Shown in pieces: positions 1-11,612 of a stretch of DNA of 64,000 nucleotides. The notes below the pieces were generated by a model. It saw only the letters and a list, made by a program, of their open reading frames with translations. It was not told the origin of the DNA and searched no databases. Source of the stretch: Porodaedalea pini (lineage: Eukaryota; Basidiomycota; Agaricomycetes; Hymenochaetales; Hymenochaetaceae); the NCBI GenBank assembly GCA_002794775.1, contig NBAY01000001.1, positions 1,364,001-1,428,000 of the forward strand. Reading direction: 5' to 3'. Within the stretch, counting starts at the first letter, position 1, and each line of letters begins with the position of its first letter. The position numbers and the translations under genes were made by a program.

Positions 1-373
1 AAATCATTCTCCATTAAGTTTTATGTCTTTAGCTTTACATTTGAGCTTAGGAAGAATCAGGGAAAGATATTACCTGTCTGAACACCTAATCTTCACAGTG
101 TAAGCTCTCTGTCTTCTCATGTCACTCTCCAGCTCATAAATATTTAGTAGCAATCAAACTATGAATTTAGCAATTTATTTGACAAGAATTGGTAAAGAAT
201 TGAGTGAGATATTGATTTTTGAAGCCAAAGGAGCACTCTGAGATGCAAAAAAGGTCAATTCATACATCCAGTAGTTTATGACCTAAACTACAGCAAGAAT
301 GCTAAATTGTAGGGTCAAAAACAATAAAATACAGCATTTATAGTGGTCCTAGATTGTATGGCAAAAATGAAAT

Positions 374-497
374 TGGGTGTGCCCAAAAGTCCCTCAGACA
401 GTCAGTGACAGTGACACAATTGGGCATGCCCATCTGGGCACACCCAAAATTTTTGGGCAGGCCCAACTGGGAGTGCCCAGCAGATTGGGCACTCCCA
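374..497. repeat. Cluster of six TGGG-N4-CCCA dyads
   Basis: Six 12-bp dyads of form TGGG-N4-CCCA start at 374, 421, 435, 454, 468 and 486. The first and third are reverse complements of each other, as are the fifth and sixth, and the second is a perfect palindrome. No gene covers them. The first 570 bases of the window otherwise hold nothing I recognise. The cluster lies just upstream of the ill-defined 5' end of the zinc-finger gene and could be a binding-site array or the remains of a small inverted-repeat element. Confidence 0.6.
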
Positions 498-571
498 GGT
501 ATGATACCTATTAGGTCAATTAGTTGTGTGTACGAATTGCCCTATTAGGTCTCCTTGAAGGGGTGGCCTGA

Positions 572-1497
572 AGTGAATACGAAGACTTCGCGCTAGAGCC
601 TATTTTGGGGGTAAAGTTGCATCCACGCGAAGACGGGACAATCAACCCTGAAGACCTCAAGATATACCTGGACACTTACAAAGATGATTGGAAGATTTCA
701 GAGGGCGGGATCCTGTACTTCATTGGAGACAGTCGATCGTTCTTCAATATCATCCTCAATTATCATAGTCGTGAAAGGACAACAGGGAGCAAGGAGTGGG
801 ACACCCTCTTTGAGAAGTTGAAAAGGGAGGGCTTTCCAAAGTCCAAGATCCCTTGTATGGTGAATTAATTTATGACATCTGCTAGCTATTGCCTAACTGA
901 TGTCTTTTTTTCTTTTTCTTTCTTTCTTTTAGTTCTTTGCCCGTGAAGCTGGCTGCCTAGACGGCTCTTGCCCCTTCCAACATGATGAGGTCGCGACACG
1001 CGCCGCCCGCGAGCGCATCCTTGCTGCGCGGCGCGACTACATGTTAAAGCCAACACCGAAGCAGCGCATGGCTCTCAACAAGAAGCTTGGGGACGCGTAC
1101 CGTGCACAGCACGGTCTCCAGCAGGACGCGTACCTCAGCGACGAAGTCCTTGCGGAGCTGTACAAGCCTCGCGCGCGTCAATTCTGCTCGAACCCTGCAT
1201 GTGCGCTTCCGTGGCTGATCGAGGACTCGAAAGAGAATCCACCGTTAAAGCTGTGCAGCAGGTGCAAGTGGACGGCATATTGTTCCGTACGTTTCTTCCG
1301 GTTGCTGTTACGCACGTACATTCTGACCACACTCATGCTCTTGTTCACAACAGGTGGATTGCCAAAAAGCGGACTGGCAGAGACATAAGAAGGAACCGTG
1401 CGCACCGTTGGAAGAAATCGTGAATGAAGACGACCTCTGGTCCCCTATCGGTACCCGCAAGGGAACTGAGATGCTCAACATAGACTGGGGAGAGTAA
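572..1497 (+). CDS. CCCH plus MYND zinc-finger protein, 5' end uncertain
   Basis: Three exons join in frame: about 572-859, 933-1286 and 1354-1497, with GTGAAT/TTTTAG and GTACGT/CAACAG splice sites. The first join builds a CCCH finger of spacing C-x8-C-x4-C-x3-H ending in CPFQH. The C-terminal part carries a MYND finger: CSNPAC, CSRC, YCS, DCQ, then H and C in RHKKEPC. MYND fingers usually bind proline-rich partners; the target here is unknown. No ATG starts the open frame, which runs back to a stop at 569-571, so the true start lies in an unseen upstream exon or has been lost. The odd dyad cluster sits directly upstream. The protein is predicted to be nuclear or cytosolic. Fold assignment is strong, function unknown. 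Confidence 0.72.
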
Positions 1498-2043
1498 ACG
1501 ATTGGCATCGCGAGTTTTCTCGCTAGTGTACCATGATATAAGCATAGCGTCGAATTCATAAGTCATTGGGTCCTGCTGTTCTGCGCGTCTTGAGCAATCC
1601 CAATTCTGGACGAGAATAGATCAATTTCCGGTTTCGCTGAGTGGAATTTTATTATTTTTCTCGGCCTGAAAATGCCCACAATACCAGTTGACATCGCCGT
1701 ACACAGACTTCATCAAATGCGATGACCGAGGCATCGCACAAGTACAGGAGGTATTGGAAGGGTACGACATTGCAACGTGTCGCCACGTGTACAAGCAAAG
1801 TAGATGATACGTAGCACTTTGTGGAAGATTCTCCACAGACAGTAAGAGCGCCTCAGAGAAAGAAAGCCCGTCCCTTTGTATGTAACAAGGTAAGATGCCG
1901 GACGGACGATGTCAACGACGACAGCAGCCCATTGCTGGGTTGCGTCTGTGCTCATCTATCTGCAGAGCTCATCACTGGCGGTCTGTTCTCGTGGAAGAAT
2001 CAAAGAGACGGAAATTTTCATAAAACTTCTTGTTTATATTGTT

Positions 2044-2090
2044 GCGTCACGTGCTCTGCTTGACGTGTCCCAGTGCCCGTCGACGTGGCA
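2044..2090 (+). promoter_or_regulatory. ACGTG motifs in the BiP promoter, possible UPR elements
   Basis: About 60-100 bp before the BiP start codon lie a CACGTG core (2048-2053), TGACGTGTCC (2061-2070) and CGACGTGGCA (2081-2090). bZIP factors of the unfolded-protein response (Hac1/XBP1) bind TGACGTGG-like sites, and BiP is their classic target. The regulatory role is inferred from sequence and neighbour only. The rest of the 1498-2146 spacer shows nothing recognisable. Confidence 0.4.
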
Positions 2091-2146
2091 CTTCAGGTTT
2101 AAATTGCGCGTCTTGGCGGGGCGCAACTCTCTAGCTAACCATCACC

Positions 2147-4466
2147 ATGTCTCGTCTCCCTCGCAGACCTGCGCGGACGCACGCACGGCGCGTTGCATCA
2201 ACCGTCTCCCTTTTCTGCATTGCATTCATTGCCCTCTTTTGTTTATGTCCACTCGCTGTAAACGCCGACGAAGACGCTCGGTCTGAGTACGGCACCGTCA
2301 TTGGTATTGGTGAGCATTTGTTCATGTCTGGACTCATAACTTGGTACTAACGGGCTCCTTAGATCTTGGTACAACGTGAGTATTGTTGACAACTGCGTTA
2401 GGACAGGGACTGATTGATTTTATGCATCGTAAACAGTTACTCTTGCGTTGGGTGAGTCGTTTGGAGTTGTCCAATTTCCTCTCGTGCTGACGTATTATAC
2501 CAGTGTACAACGTGGCGGTCGTGTGGAAATCATTGCCAACGACCAAGGTCACCGTATCACTCCGTCATGGGTCTCGTTCACTGACGACGAGCGTCTGGTC
2601 GGCGACGCCGCGAAGAACGCGTTCCATTCCAACCCCGAAAACACTGTCTTTGATGCGAAACGTCTCATTGGACGCAAATTCGACGACCCGGAGGTCAAGC
2701 GTGACATGAGGCATTGGCCCTTCAAGATCCAAGGCAAGAGCGGGAAGCCGGTCATCCAGGTCCAACATAAGGGCGAGCTGCGTGAATTCGTAAGCCCACA
2801 GTCATCTTTCATTTCGCACATGACTGACACGAGTATACAGACTCCTGAAGAGATTAGCGCGATGGTTTTGTCGAAGATGAAGGAGACCGCTGAGGCTTAC
2901 CTCGGCAAGAAGGTCACCCACGCCGTCGTTACTGTTCCCGCCTACTTCAACGACGCTCAACGTCAGGCGACCAAGGACGCCGGCACGATCGCTGGTCTTC
3001 AGGTCCTCCGTATTGTCAACGAGCCTACTGCTGCCGCGATCGCCTATGGTCTCGACAAGAAGGACGGCGAGTCACGTATTATCGTGTACGATCTTGGTGG
3101 AGGAACTTTCGATGTCTCTCTTCTTTCCATCGACGATGGTGTCTTTGAGGTCCTTGCGACTGCTGGTGACACGCATCTTGGTGGCGAGGACTTTGATAAC
3201 CGCGTCATCGACTACTTCGTCAAGCAGTACAAGAAAAAGACTGGCACTGACGTCACGAGCAACCTCCGCGCTATGGGCAAGCTCAAGCGCGAGGTTGAGA
3301 AGGCGAAGCGCACGCTCTCCAGTCAGCAGTCCACTCGCCTCGAAATCGAGTCATTTGAGAATGGCAATGACTTCTCCGAGACGCTCACCCGCGCTAAGTT
3401 CGAGGAGCTCAACATGGACCTTTTCCGGAAGACCATGAAGCCTGTCGAACAGGTTCTCAAGGACGCCGGTGTCAAGAAGGACGAGATTGACGAGGTCGTC
3501 CTTGTCGGTGGTTCCACGCGTATTCCGAAGGTCCAGCAGCTCCTCAAGGAGTATTTCGGCGGTAAGGAGCCTTCAAAGGGCATCAATCCTGATGAGGCTG
3601 TCGCGTATGGTGCCGCCGTTCAAGGTGGCATTCTTGCTGGTGAGGAAGGTACCGCGGATGTCGTCCTAATCGACGTTTGCCCTCTCACGCTCGGCATTGA
3701 GACCACTGGTGGTGTGATGACGAAGCTTATTGCTCGTAACACGGTCGTCCCGACTAAGAAGTCTCAGATGTACGTGCTTCTTTCATGCATTTTTTTTAAA
3801 ATTATTTACCCCCCCCCCCCCCCCCCCTCATGCAGATTCTCGACCGCGGCCGACAACCAGCAAGTAGTCCTGATCCAAGTCTTCGAGGGAGAGCGTTCGC
3901 TCACCAAGGACAACAACCTGCTCGGCAAGTTCGAACTGACTGGAATTCCTCCTGCACCTCGTGGTGTACCGCAGATCGAAGTTACTTTCGAGATTGACGC
4001 CAATGGCATCATGAGGGTGTCCGCTGCGGATAAGGGCACAGGGAAGTCCGAGTCGATCACTATAAAGAATGAGAAGGGACGTCTTTCGGATGAGGAGATC
4101 GAGCGCATGGTCGCGGAAGCGGAGGAGTTTGCAGCCGAGGACGAGGCGCAGCGCAAACGTATCGAGGCGATGAACGCCCTTTCCAACTTTGTGTATGGTA
4201 TCAAGAGCCAGCTCGCAGATGCTGAGGGTCTCGGTGGGAAGCTCGAGGATGACGACAAGAAGACGCTACTCGAGGCAGTGAAAGACATAACGGACTGGGT
4301 GGAAACGGAGGGCGCAAGCGCGACACTCGAGGAGCTCGAGGAAAAGCTGGCTGAGGTGCAAGCTATTATTAACCCGATTACAAGCAAGCTCTATGGTGGC
4401 GGCGAGTACGCGCCAGGGCCAGACGACGACGATCAGGAGCCGTTCCGCTCGCACGATGAGCTTTAA
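2147..4466 (+). CDS. KAR2: ER-lumenal Hsp70 chaperone BiP/Kar2
   Basis: Six exons (2147-2309, 2363-2375, 2437-2451, 2504-2789, 2841-3769, 3836-4466) give 678 aa. BiP is the ATP-driven folding and translocation chaperone of the ER lumen. A basic N-terminus and hydrophobic segment form a signal peptide. The nucleotide-binding domain then shows [62 protein letters not shown] and [13 protein letters not shown]. The substrate domain and lid follow, and the C-terminus is the ER-retrieval signal HDEL. The first phosphate loop is assembled from 13-nt and 15-nt micro-exons, so gene finders easily miss it. The start ATG has a good context (ATCACCATG). Intron 5 (3770-3835) contains a 19-C run before its acceptor. 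ACGTG boxes upstream suggest unfolded-protein-response control. Confidence 0.97.
3809..3827 (+). repeat. C19 homopolymer in BiP intron 5
   Basis: Nineteen consecutive C residues fill the position of the polypyrimidine tract, about 6 bp before the TGCAG acceptor. A similar C18 run lies at 33623-33640. Confidence 0.95.
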
Positions 4467-4673
4467 TGACTTTTATACCTCTATGTATTCCAAAAGCAGT
4501 TGCGCTATTATCGCAATAGTAATAGAAAGATTGGACAAATCTAGAATGTAGTGTGAGGATTTGAATCGTGATGAGCGCGCCGTTGCAAGCGAGTGAAGGT
4601 CGTCAATGAAATGTTTTGAGGTAGTTATGCACGTGATCACGGCGCGTGAGCGCGTCTTCGCGGGCAATGGAAC

Positions 4674-6768
4674 ATGGTTCTGTCAGTAACGCCCATTTTC
4701 ATCGATTCAAATCTTAGATGTGAGTTCAACTCCTGCATACCGGCTGAAGGCTATTGGGTGTTATCTGCTCAACCGGCTATCGGTCTCATACACAATTTGC
4801 ACTCTCGAGCCATTCATCTTCCTGTCGAGATCATCGTCCATATCTTCACCCTCCTTGATATTCCAGAAATCTGCTCCCTTTCTGCAGTCAACCATTTCTA
4901 CCACGATATACTCCAGACAAGTACTCGAGTACGCTATCACGCTCTACTTCTGGAGCGGGGTCTTTGCGATGTAGATGCAGACATGAACACCGCGCGCAAA
5001 CTTGAGCACCTCGAGCGAAAGATGGCTGCCTGGCGGGCGCTAAATGTCGAGCCTATTGTGGGCATCTCCACTCATAAGCGAGTGTCACCTCTGTACGAAC
5101 TCTCAGATTGATTTTTTGTTCTGGGTGAAGCGGAATTCATCCTGAACGAAACGAAAACTTTGCGATTCTTCAACGTAACTCCCAGCTGGTACAGGAACAT
5201 AAACTACAAGCCTTGGCCTATTTTACCGTTTGATTGTTCTTCGACTCCGAATAAGTATATTCGCGGGTATGGGATTTGCAATTCACGAGTTCGATCTAGT
5301 TGCAGTTGTAACTGCGACAGAAACGTGCGTGCAGTTCTATATGTACCTCAATTCTCTTACAACGACCACTTTACTAATAATACTTTGCACCACACCAGAC
5401 ACGAATACACTCATAGATCGAAGAAGAGAACTTTACGAAATTTGCTTGCGAGAGTTTTCCACTGGCAAATCCCATCCGCTCGCAGCGTGTCCTACAATTC
5501 TTCTTTCAGAACCCTTGCGATATCGTAGTCCAGATTTCTGGGAGACACCTTATTTGTCTGACACGATTGGACCTTCCGGAAGATCCCTCACACGAAGTTA
5601 ATCTTTTTGACTGGTGGACGGGAGCACATCTAGTGGTTCGCCACTTCGTCTCTCATATCAGAAACAACTCATTCATTTAGTTCGCAGAAAGAACGTGGCG
5701 GAAGTCATAGTCCTTCTGATCTTGTTTTTATCTCGCATAACAAAGTTCTCTTCACAAACACGTGTACTGCACGTCTAGAGATCGTCCGTCTTCCATCCGT
5801 AGAGACTGATACGTCTTCACGGGCTGTTCTTCCTGCAAGCCACTTCGACAGACTCCTTGGACTGGCTCTCCCAGTACTAGTTAACCATACCTACTCATCT
5901 ATCTACGCACGCTCTAGCCCTACTCCGATGGGACCTGGTCATCTGACCCGTAATATGGCGCAGGCACCTCGGAAGAAGCAGGGCTCGTACCGCTGGCAAC
6001 AGTGTGCGCCAGAGAATGCGCTGGTGCTAATAAATATGCTTGTGCGATCCGAAACTTTCGATATGGGAGGGCAAATCGCGTCTTTCGCGACGACGCGTGC
6101 AGCGCTTCTCAGTCTAGTGCGATCACACGTCAATGTCGGGGACGAAACGACACACTCACGCACAATTCCGTGGGAAGAATGGGGCCCATCGCGAACGCGC
6201 TGGCGAATGAAGGGCAATGGTTCGTTCCAGGAGATGGTGCAACACGGTCATCGCCTTATATTCATCCGCGACGGGCACATTGTACAGAGGGACTTCAATC
6301 CATATACCGTGTCACGTGCGCGTGTCGCTTTGCGCCGGATGCAGCAGGACTCTCTGAAGTCCAAACCTGACTTATCTGGGGACATAACGCGTGCCAAGGG
6401 CCCAAGGCTGGTAGAGGGGTGTGAGGAGCTGAAGAGGCCTTCAGATACGGAGATGGAGATACCACGGCAGGGGGATCCAGTGCATTTTTTCAAGGAGAGG
6501 GTTTTCTCGATGCTTCCGTATGCTGAAACTATATCGGAACGGGCGTACAAAGTGACTGGGGTGTTTTACAGGCGCATAAATAAGGGTTTGTTTATGGACG
6601 AAGAACACATCGTCGCATTCAATGTATGTTTCCCCTTTACCTGTTTTTCTGAACTTGACATCTGTCTGTGCTCTCTATTATGCCGAATGAGCCAACTGAC
6701 GAATATATCTGCTTATACAGGACGGGCGCAACGAGAATGGTCTTATCACTGTGTTCATGGCCCATTAG
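4674..6768 (+). pseudogene. Decayed F-box protein gene
   Basis: An F-box-like segment (HLPVEIIVHIFTLLDIPEICSL, about residues 46-67) opens a chain of coding blocks. It reads to TGA 5109-5111 and continues in the same frame with FFVLGEAEFIL to about 5240. It then shifts frame around 5235-5260 (FAGMGFAIHEFDLVAVV), has a likely intron near 5317-5398, and shifts again near 5511 (CDIVVQISGRHLICLTRLDL). After a probable intron it is clean from about 5706 to 6768, with a last intron at 6624-6720. F-box proteins recruit substrates to SCF ubiquitin ligases, and this family is greatly expanded in mushrooms. The in-frame stop and two shifts without intron room argue for a pseudogene. Assembly error is the alternative. 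The very 5' start is uncertain. Confidence 0.6.
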
Positions 6769-7546
6769 GCTTCGTCTGGCCTTCTCATACGAGGAAGTCA
6801 TTGTGCTCCCATCTCGACGGTTATGGAAGTCTGCGAAGTCCGACATAGTGATGGACAGTTCACCTGCAGCAATAGTTTCATCTTCGATATTGGTTTCGAG
6901 TTTAACCTCGTTGGTAATGGTAAACGAATAGAATTGAAAGATCCGAGTCTCCTGTTATTGTATGTACAAACAAGCTATGCAATAGATGTTATCCAAGCCT
7001 CGCTCGTCTATTCGCGTTAGATTAACTTGACCCTAAGCTCCGTCTTAGCTACGGACCTACGGTTGTCGAGTACTCACGTCTAAGCATGATAATAGGCTTG
7101 ACGCAAGGGCTCCGACAGCGCCTCCTTTTCAATGTTCTCAGAGTGCCATCACGACGCATCGGAATACTTACGACAATCATTTTCAAACGCACAGGGTTGT
7201 AGTAGATGGTAGCCACAGTATGACAGACGTATTACGCAAGTCGAGTCCATGATACCGTGATAATCAGTCCGTCCTATAAAGTATTATGAATTTGATACTA
7301 CATGCACTGACACGCCCGTCAACACGGCCAGCGGCAATCTTCTGGCAACGAATAGCCTCATAGATCAAGATGATCCTGCCGAGGCAGCCGCGGTACACAT
7401 CGTATGCAGCCCGAGAGAAAAGAAAAAAAAAAGGGGAAAGGAGGGACGAGAGCGAGCGAGCGGATATAGGCATATACATGGAGGAACTAACATTGCTGAT
7501 GGGTGGGTATGCAAAAAAGGACGACGGAGGACTAGTAGAGCGTGCG
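6769..7546. other. Spacer between F-box remnant and Kre9-like gene
   Basis: No coding block, RNA or repeat is convincing here. The longer ORFs lack homology-like motifs and overlap low-complexity purine stretches near 7410-7460. It should hold the 3' ends of both flanking genes. Confidence 0.6.
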
Positions 7547-8264
7547 CTATAACACGGTCCACGCGGCGCCCAGTATAGCAGCAGTACCCGCGCATAAGAG
7601 GCCAAGGGCGGATGAGCGCGCACCGGGATCGAGGCGCCACGCCTGTACGCCGCTGTCAATGGCGGGGAACGTCGTGGCGAATACGGCGGTGGGGTTCGGG
7701 CCGCCCGAGACGGTGAGCGTCGTCGCGCTACTGACGGCTGCACTCGCGCTAACAGAGGCGTTGACCGACGAGCCCGCGTCGAGAATGGTGAAACGTGGTG
7801 AGATGGCGTACATTCCACCGTGCGTGCTGTTAATGAAGAGCAAATAGTAGTCGTCCGCCGCGGGAACATCCTGCAGGAGGATGTTTAATTTGCCGGAATT
7901 TGCTGGTACTATATTGTAAAAATCAAGAAAACTAGTGAGCTAAAGAGGAAGGGATAAATGGAGAGAGCGGCGCACCGTTGAGCGCGGCTTTGATGAGGCC
8001 GTCCTGGCTGAGGCGTGCGAGCTCAAGATCGAACATGGCCACGCCGTCCAATACACCTTTCGACCAAAGAATGGGGTTCACCTTCCCGTTCACCCACTCT
8101 GTCCCAGTCGTTGGCTGCGTAAACGAGAAGTACGCTGCGCCATGTCAGAGATCGTGCACGAATCTTGCAAAACACTGAGAACACATACAACCCATGTCCG
8201 CCCATGTTAACAACGGGCCAAGCGCAAGCGTGGCGAGGCAAAGTACGAGTCGAATGAGATGCAT
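7547..8264 (-). CDS. Kre9/Knh1-like GPI-anchored serine-rich cell-wall protein
   Basis: Three exons on the minus strand (8264-8192, 8134-7976, 7908-7547) give 197 aa. It starts with a signal peptide (MHLIRLVLCLATLALGPLLT). The N-terminal domain has the Kre9/Knh1-type pattern FSFTQPTTGTEWVNGKVNPI, followed by LILW-like and LLQDVP segments and ISPRFTILDAG. A Ser/Ala/Thr-rich stalk (SVNASVSASAAVSS) precedes a hydrophobic C-terminus without a charged tail (LGLLCAGTAAILGAAWTVL), typical of a GPI signal. Such proteins sit in the plasma membrane or wall and relate to beta-1,6-glucan synthesis in yeasts; in mushrooms the exact role is unknown. Length and layout match the family. It is divergently arranged with the monooxygenase gene over a 1.2-kb spacer. 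Confidence 0.8.
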
Positions 8265-9480
8265 TTCGGCCCTGGCTGTCGACAGCGAGCGAATAGAATG
8301 GCTTGAATTTTCCGGAATTTGAGCTATGTCTCCTCGTTCTTCTTCTCGTGGGTCGTGCGGTCTATCGGGTGATGACGTCGAGGTATCTGGTCAACGCCTG
8401 CGGCGACGTTGGGGCGAGCACGGAAGCCGTGAATGGTATCAAAAGAGAGTCGGAAGGTGATGAACGTCGAAGTAAAGAAGATTCTGCGGCGCTCAAGGTC
8501 GTTGCACGCCGTCTTGGTGCCCGTCGCACGGCCAGGTACACACCACTGCTTAGGTAAGGTAGTGTCACTGACTAAGCTGCAAAAGTGCAGTCTGCCATTT
8601 CATCTTGTCACTCGTTACTTGGTACCCGACTCCCGCAAGAGTCTCACTCCGCTGACCTTCTCAAGAAGTGCAGCTACAATCAACCGCCCAGCTGCTGTCG
8701 TATAAGAAAAATCAAGATCATTTTTGACTCTCTTTCTCGGGAGTGATTAATATTGTCAGCTTGCCAGCTTCGTGATATCGACATTCACAGCATCTGATAA
8801 ACTTTTAAAAGATCTAAAAACGACGTCAGTGACATGAAACGATATCTGGAGTGTAGAAGAAAGGCGAAAGAGGAAAAGAAATTATATTGATAATGTGATT
8901 ATACTGAAGTAGTGTTCCCTTCAAAACCTGCAGATTCAGAGACTCCTTTCCAGGTAAATACATTGAGTAACAGATATACAAGACCTTACAAGCTTCCCTC
9001 CTTCTCCCTTCTTCCCTCCTCAAGTGTGCATTATTATCTGTTCTTTGGATATTTTGGGGGCCCACCTTGAGTAGACATTCAATTGTTCTCTAAATTTTAC
9101 CATGTATCATCTAATCCCGTTCAAAATAAACAGTATATGCTTCGGCACCCTAGACAAGTCTTTCTCTACTGCAAGTCGAATTTGTATGAATGGCAACCGT
9201 CTTGACTTTCTTGTGAGCAAATAAGCAGTGCACAGCCTGCGTTGTGATCTGAGCACGTCATTCCGAAAGAGGATGGGCAATCACTTCCTCATTGCCCGCT
9301 GGTACGAATGAACTCCAGAGAAAGCCATGCTTGGAACAGCTCTCTTTCATGTTATGCTGACTCATATCGTCAGCACGCAATAAAGCCATTCAATGATCCC
9401 AGCCGGACGTTGATAACCCATCCCCTGTCCTTAACCTCGTCTACACTTCCTTCACAACGTACGGGCTTTCCTAGAACAGC
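8265..9480. other. 1.2-kb divergent intergenic region
   Basis: This spacer must hold the promoters of the minus-strand Kre9-like gene and the plus-strand monooxygenase. I see no RNA gene, no terminal repeats and no coding block with family-like motifs. An ORF at 8303-8557 is probably chance. Confidence 0.6.
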
Positions 9481-11206
9481 ATGCGTTGTCGAACGGGGAA
9501 CTGGTTCTTGGCTGCCCTTGCTCTCTGCTTGCCGACCTCCTTTGGTCGTGCGTTAGACCAGAAAGTCTTGAATCTCGACGCTGGAGAGAATACATCGGCC
9601 CAACCACAACACTCGAAGTCGATAGCCATTGTTGGCGCGGGTAGTGCAGGCTTAGCGGCTTTGAAAGCGCTGCTCGACTTACCGCAGGAAGTTCGTGAAG
9701 GTTGGGATATTGTACTGTTTGAGGAGCGGCGGAATGTCAGCGGGGTTTGGTATGTCCTTATGCACTTTGTTCGTAACTGAGCACTCGCTCACAAATACTC
9801 ACATATTCTAGGCTTCCGGATTTGAATGACCCTTATCCACCTGTAGTACCCGAAACACCGCTATACCCTTCTCTCAAGACAAATACACCTCACCCAACGA
9901 TGACCTACCCACACTTTCCATTCCGACCGAAGACGCCAATGTTCCCGTCGCACGAATACGTTGCACAGTATCATTACGACTATGCGCTGAATTTCAGCCT
10001 TCCACAATACATTCGTTTCAACAGGAGTGTCGTCCGCTCAGCATGGGTAGGCAACTCAACCACTGGACGGTGGAATGTGACGACATTGGACAAGAGCACG
10101 CAGGCGCACAGCCATAGATTGTTTGACCATCTCATCTCAGCGAACGGCCATTATCGGTACCCCCACATTCCGACATGGCCCGGCCAAGACGACTGGTTAG
10201 ATGCAAATCAAGGTAGAGAGATCCTGCACTCCGTATATTGGAGGAATGGGACAAAATATGCCGGAAAGTCTGTTCTTGTCGTTGGAGGGGGAGCAAGCGG
10301 GAGAGATGTTGTTTTGCATACCGTATCACACGCGGAAAAGGCCAGTGCTTGACCGTCTCATAAATTCTAAAGGAAAGGGAACGTATATTGACACCAAATG
10401 TTATATAGGTCTTCCTTTCAGTTAGAAGTGGAGACCCACCACGCCGCCTCGATGTTCCCTACATCCTCAAGCCCGGGATCTCATATTTCACCGCAGATAG
10501 CATTGTTTTCTCAGACGGAACGCAGGTATCTGATATCGACGCAGTCGTCCTCGGGACGGGCTACGAGCTACGCGCGCCGTTCCTCAGCGCAGGGCATGCA
10601 CTCGCCGTCTCTCCGGGTGCAAACACGTCCGAGGACGCTCCCGCGCATCTGACAACAAACCTGCGATACATATATCCGCTACACGAGCATGTCTTCTCGC
10701 TCGCGGCATCCTACCCGCCTACCGCGCTGTCGTTCGTTGGCCTGCCCGCACTGGTGCCAAATTGTCCCACGGATTTCGCGCAGGCATTGCTAGTCGCGCA
10801 CGCTGTCGCAGACCCGGAGCTCCTCCCACCCCGCTCTCATTTGCTCAACGCACTCCAAGCGCGAGAGGCGCACTACCGCGAGCAGGGGTACGATCCATAC
10901 CGCGTAGGCCACCGGCTCGAGGACGTCGACGGGAACGGTAACGCGTCATTCGCGTACCAAGACGGTCTCATCACGTTCCTGAAAGAGCAGGGCGCGATCC
11001 CGGACGACGGCGTGCCCTACGTCGAGAAATGGCGGCGGCTGAACATGGAGGAGATGCTCACGCTGTGGCGTGCGTGGCAGCGTGTGGAAGGACTTGGCGC
11101 GCGGGCTGTGGAGGAATGGTTAGAGGGCGTCCGAACGGAGGAAGAGTGGGCAGACTTGATGCGAAGACTGATTGAATGGGAGAGGGCACGGGATGACTCC
11201 AGGTGA
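9481..11206 (+). CDS. Secreted flavin-containing monooxygenase-like oxidoreductase
   Basis: Three exons (9481-9749, 9812-10344, 10422-11206) give 528 aa. A signal peptide (MRCRTGNWFLAALALCLPTS) leads into an FAD-binding Rossmann motif, IAIVGAGSAGLAALKAL. The acidic strand end LFEERRNVSGVW follows, and a second nucleotide motif, LVVGGGASGRDVV, sits mid-protein. The motif DAVVLGTGYELRAPFL is typical of FMO/NAD(P)-binding enzymes. The family uses FAD and NADPH to oxygenate N- or S-containing small molecules; the substrate here is unknown. The signal peptide suggests a secretory or endomembrane location, unusual for classical FMOs but common in fungal relatives. The last 60 codons and the 3' flank reappear at 13453-13622 after a tandem duplication. 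Confidence 0.85.
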
Positions 11207-11612
11207 AGACTGGTAGGATTGTGTTGATTCCCGCTACGGTGAAGTAGAATACACTCAGATATGCAAACTATTAACTGGTCTAAATACTAAAATCTGATCT
11301 CCAGTATTTACGAGCTCGGCACCAGGGTCTAATGTGACTAGCCAAAGGGTAGTCTGAAAGGCAGGTGGATGCTAAAAGGTGATGAAGCATTCCACACGGA
11401 TCTCCTCGCCATATGGGGATGGAAATCTGTTCGTGATCGAGGAAAATGCGTGATTGATCCATCAGTTACTGATTGAACTTCAGAGTCCGATGCAATGCTA
11501 GGGATGCCGGAGGCCATAAATACTGTAGATACACCTCACGAGCAACATCTACAGTATTTAAGGGACTCTCCTTCATCCTCAGCTTCACGTACAGTTCAAT
11601 CCAATATCTGCA

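Noticed and set aside
3806..4387. 193-codon minus-strand ORF
   Set aside because: Antisense shadow of the BiP substrate-binding domain, Ser-rich by codon complement only.
5230..5601. Separate small gene overlapping the F-box remnant
   Set aside because: Its blocks continue the same F-box-family sequence in shifted frames, so they are parts of one decayed gene.
7264..7869. 201-codon minus-strand ORF
   Set aside because: Overlaps the Kre9-like last exon in another frame; Arg/Ser/Pro-rich with no signal or motif, while the spliced frame gives a full family pattern.
8303..8557. 84-codon ORF with hydrophobic N-terminus
   Set aside because: It lies in the divergent promoter region, loses frame meaning after 25 residues and shows no family motif.
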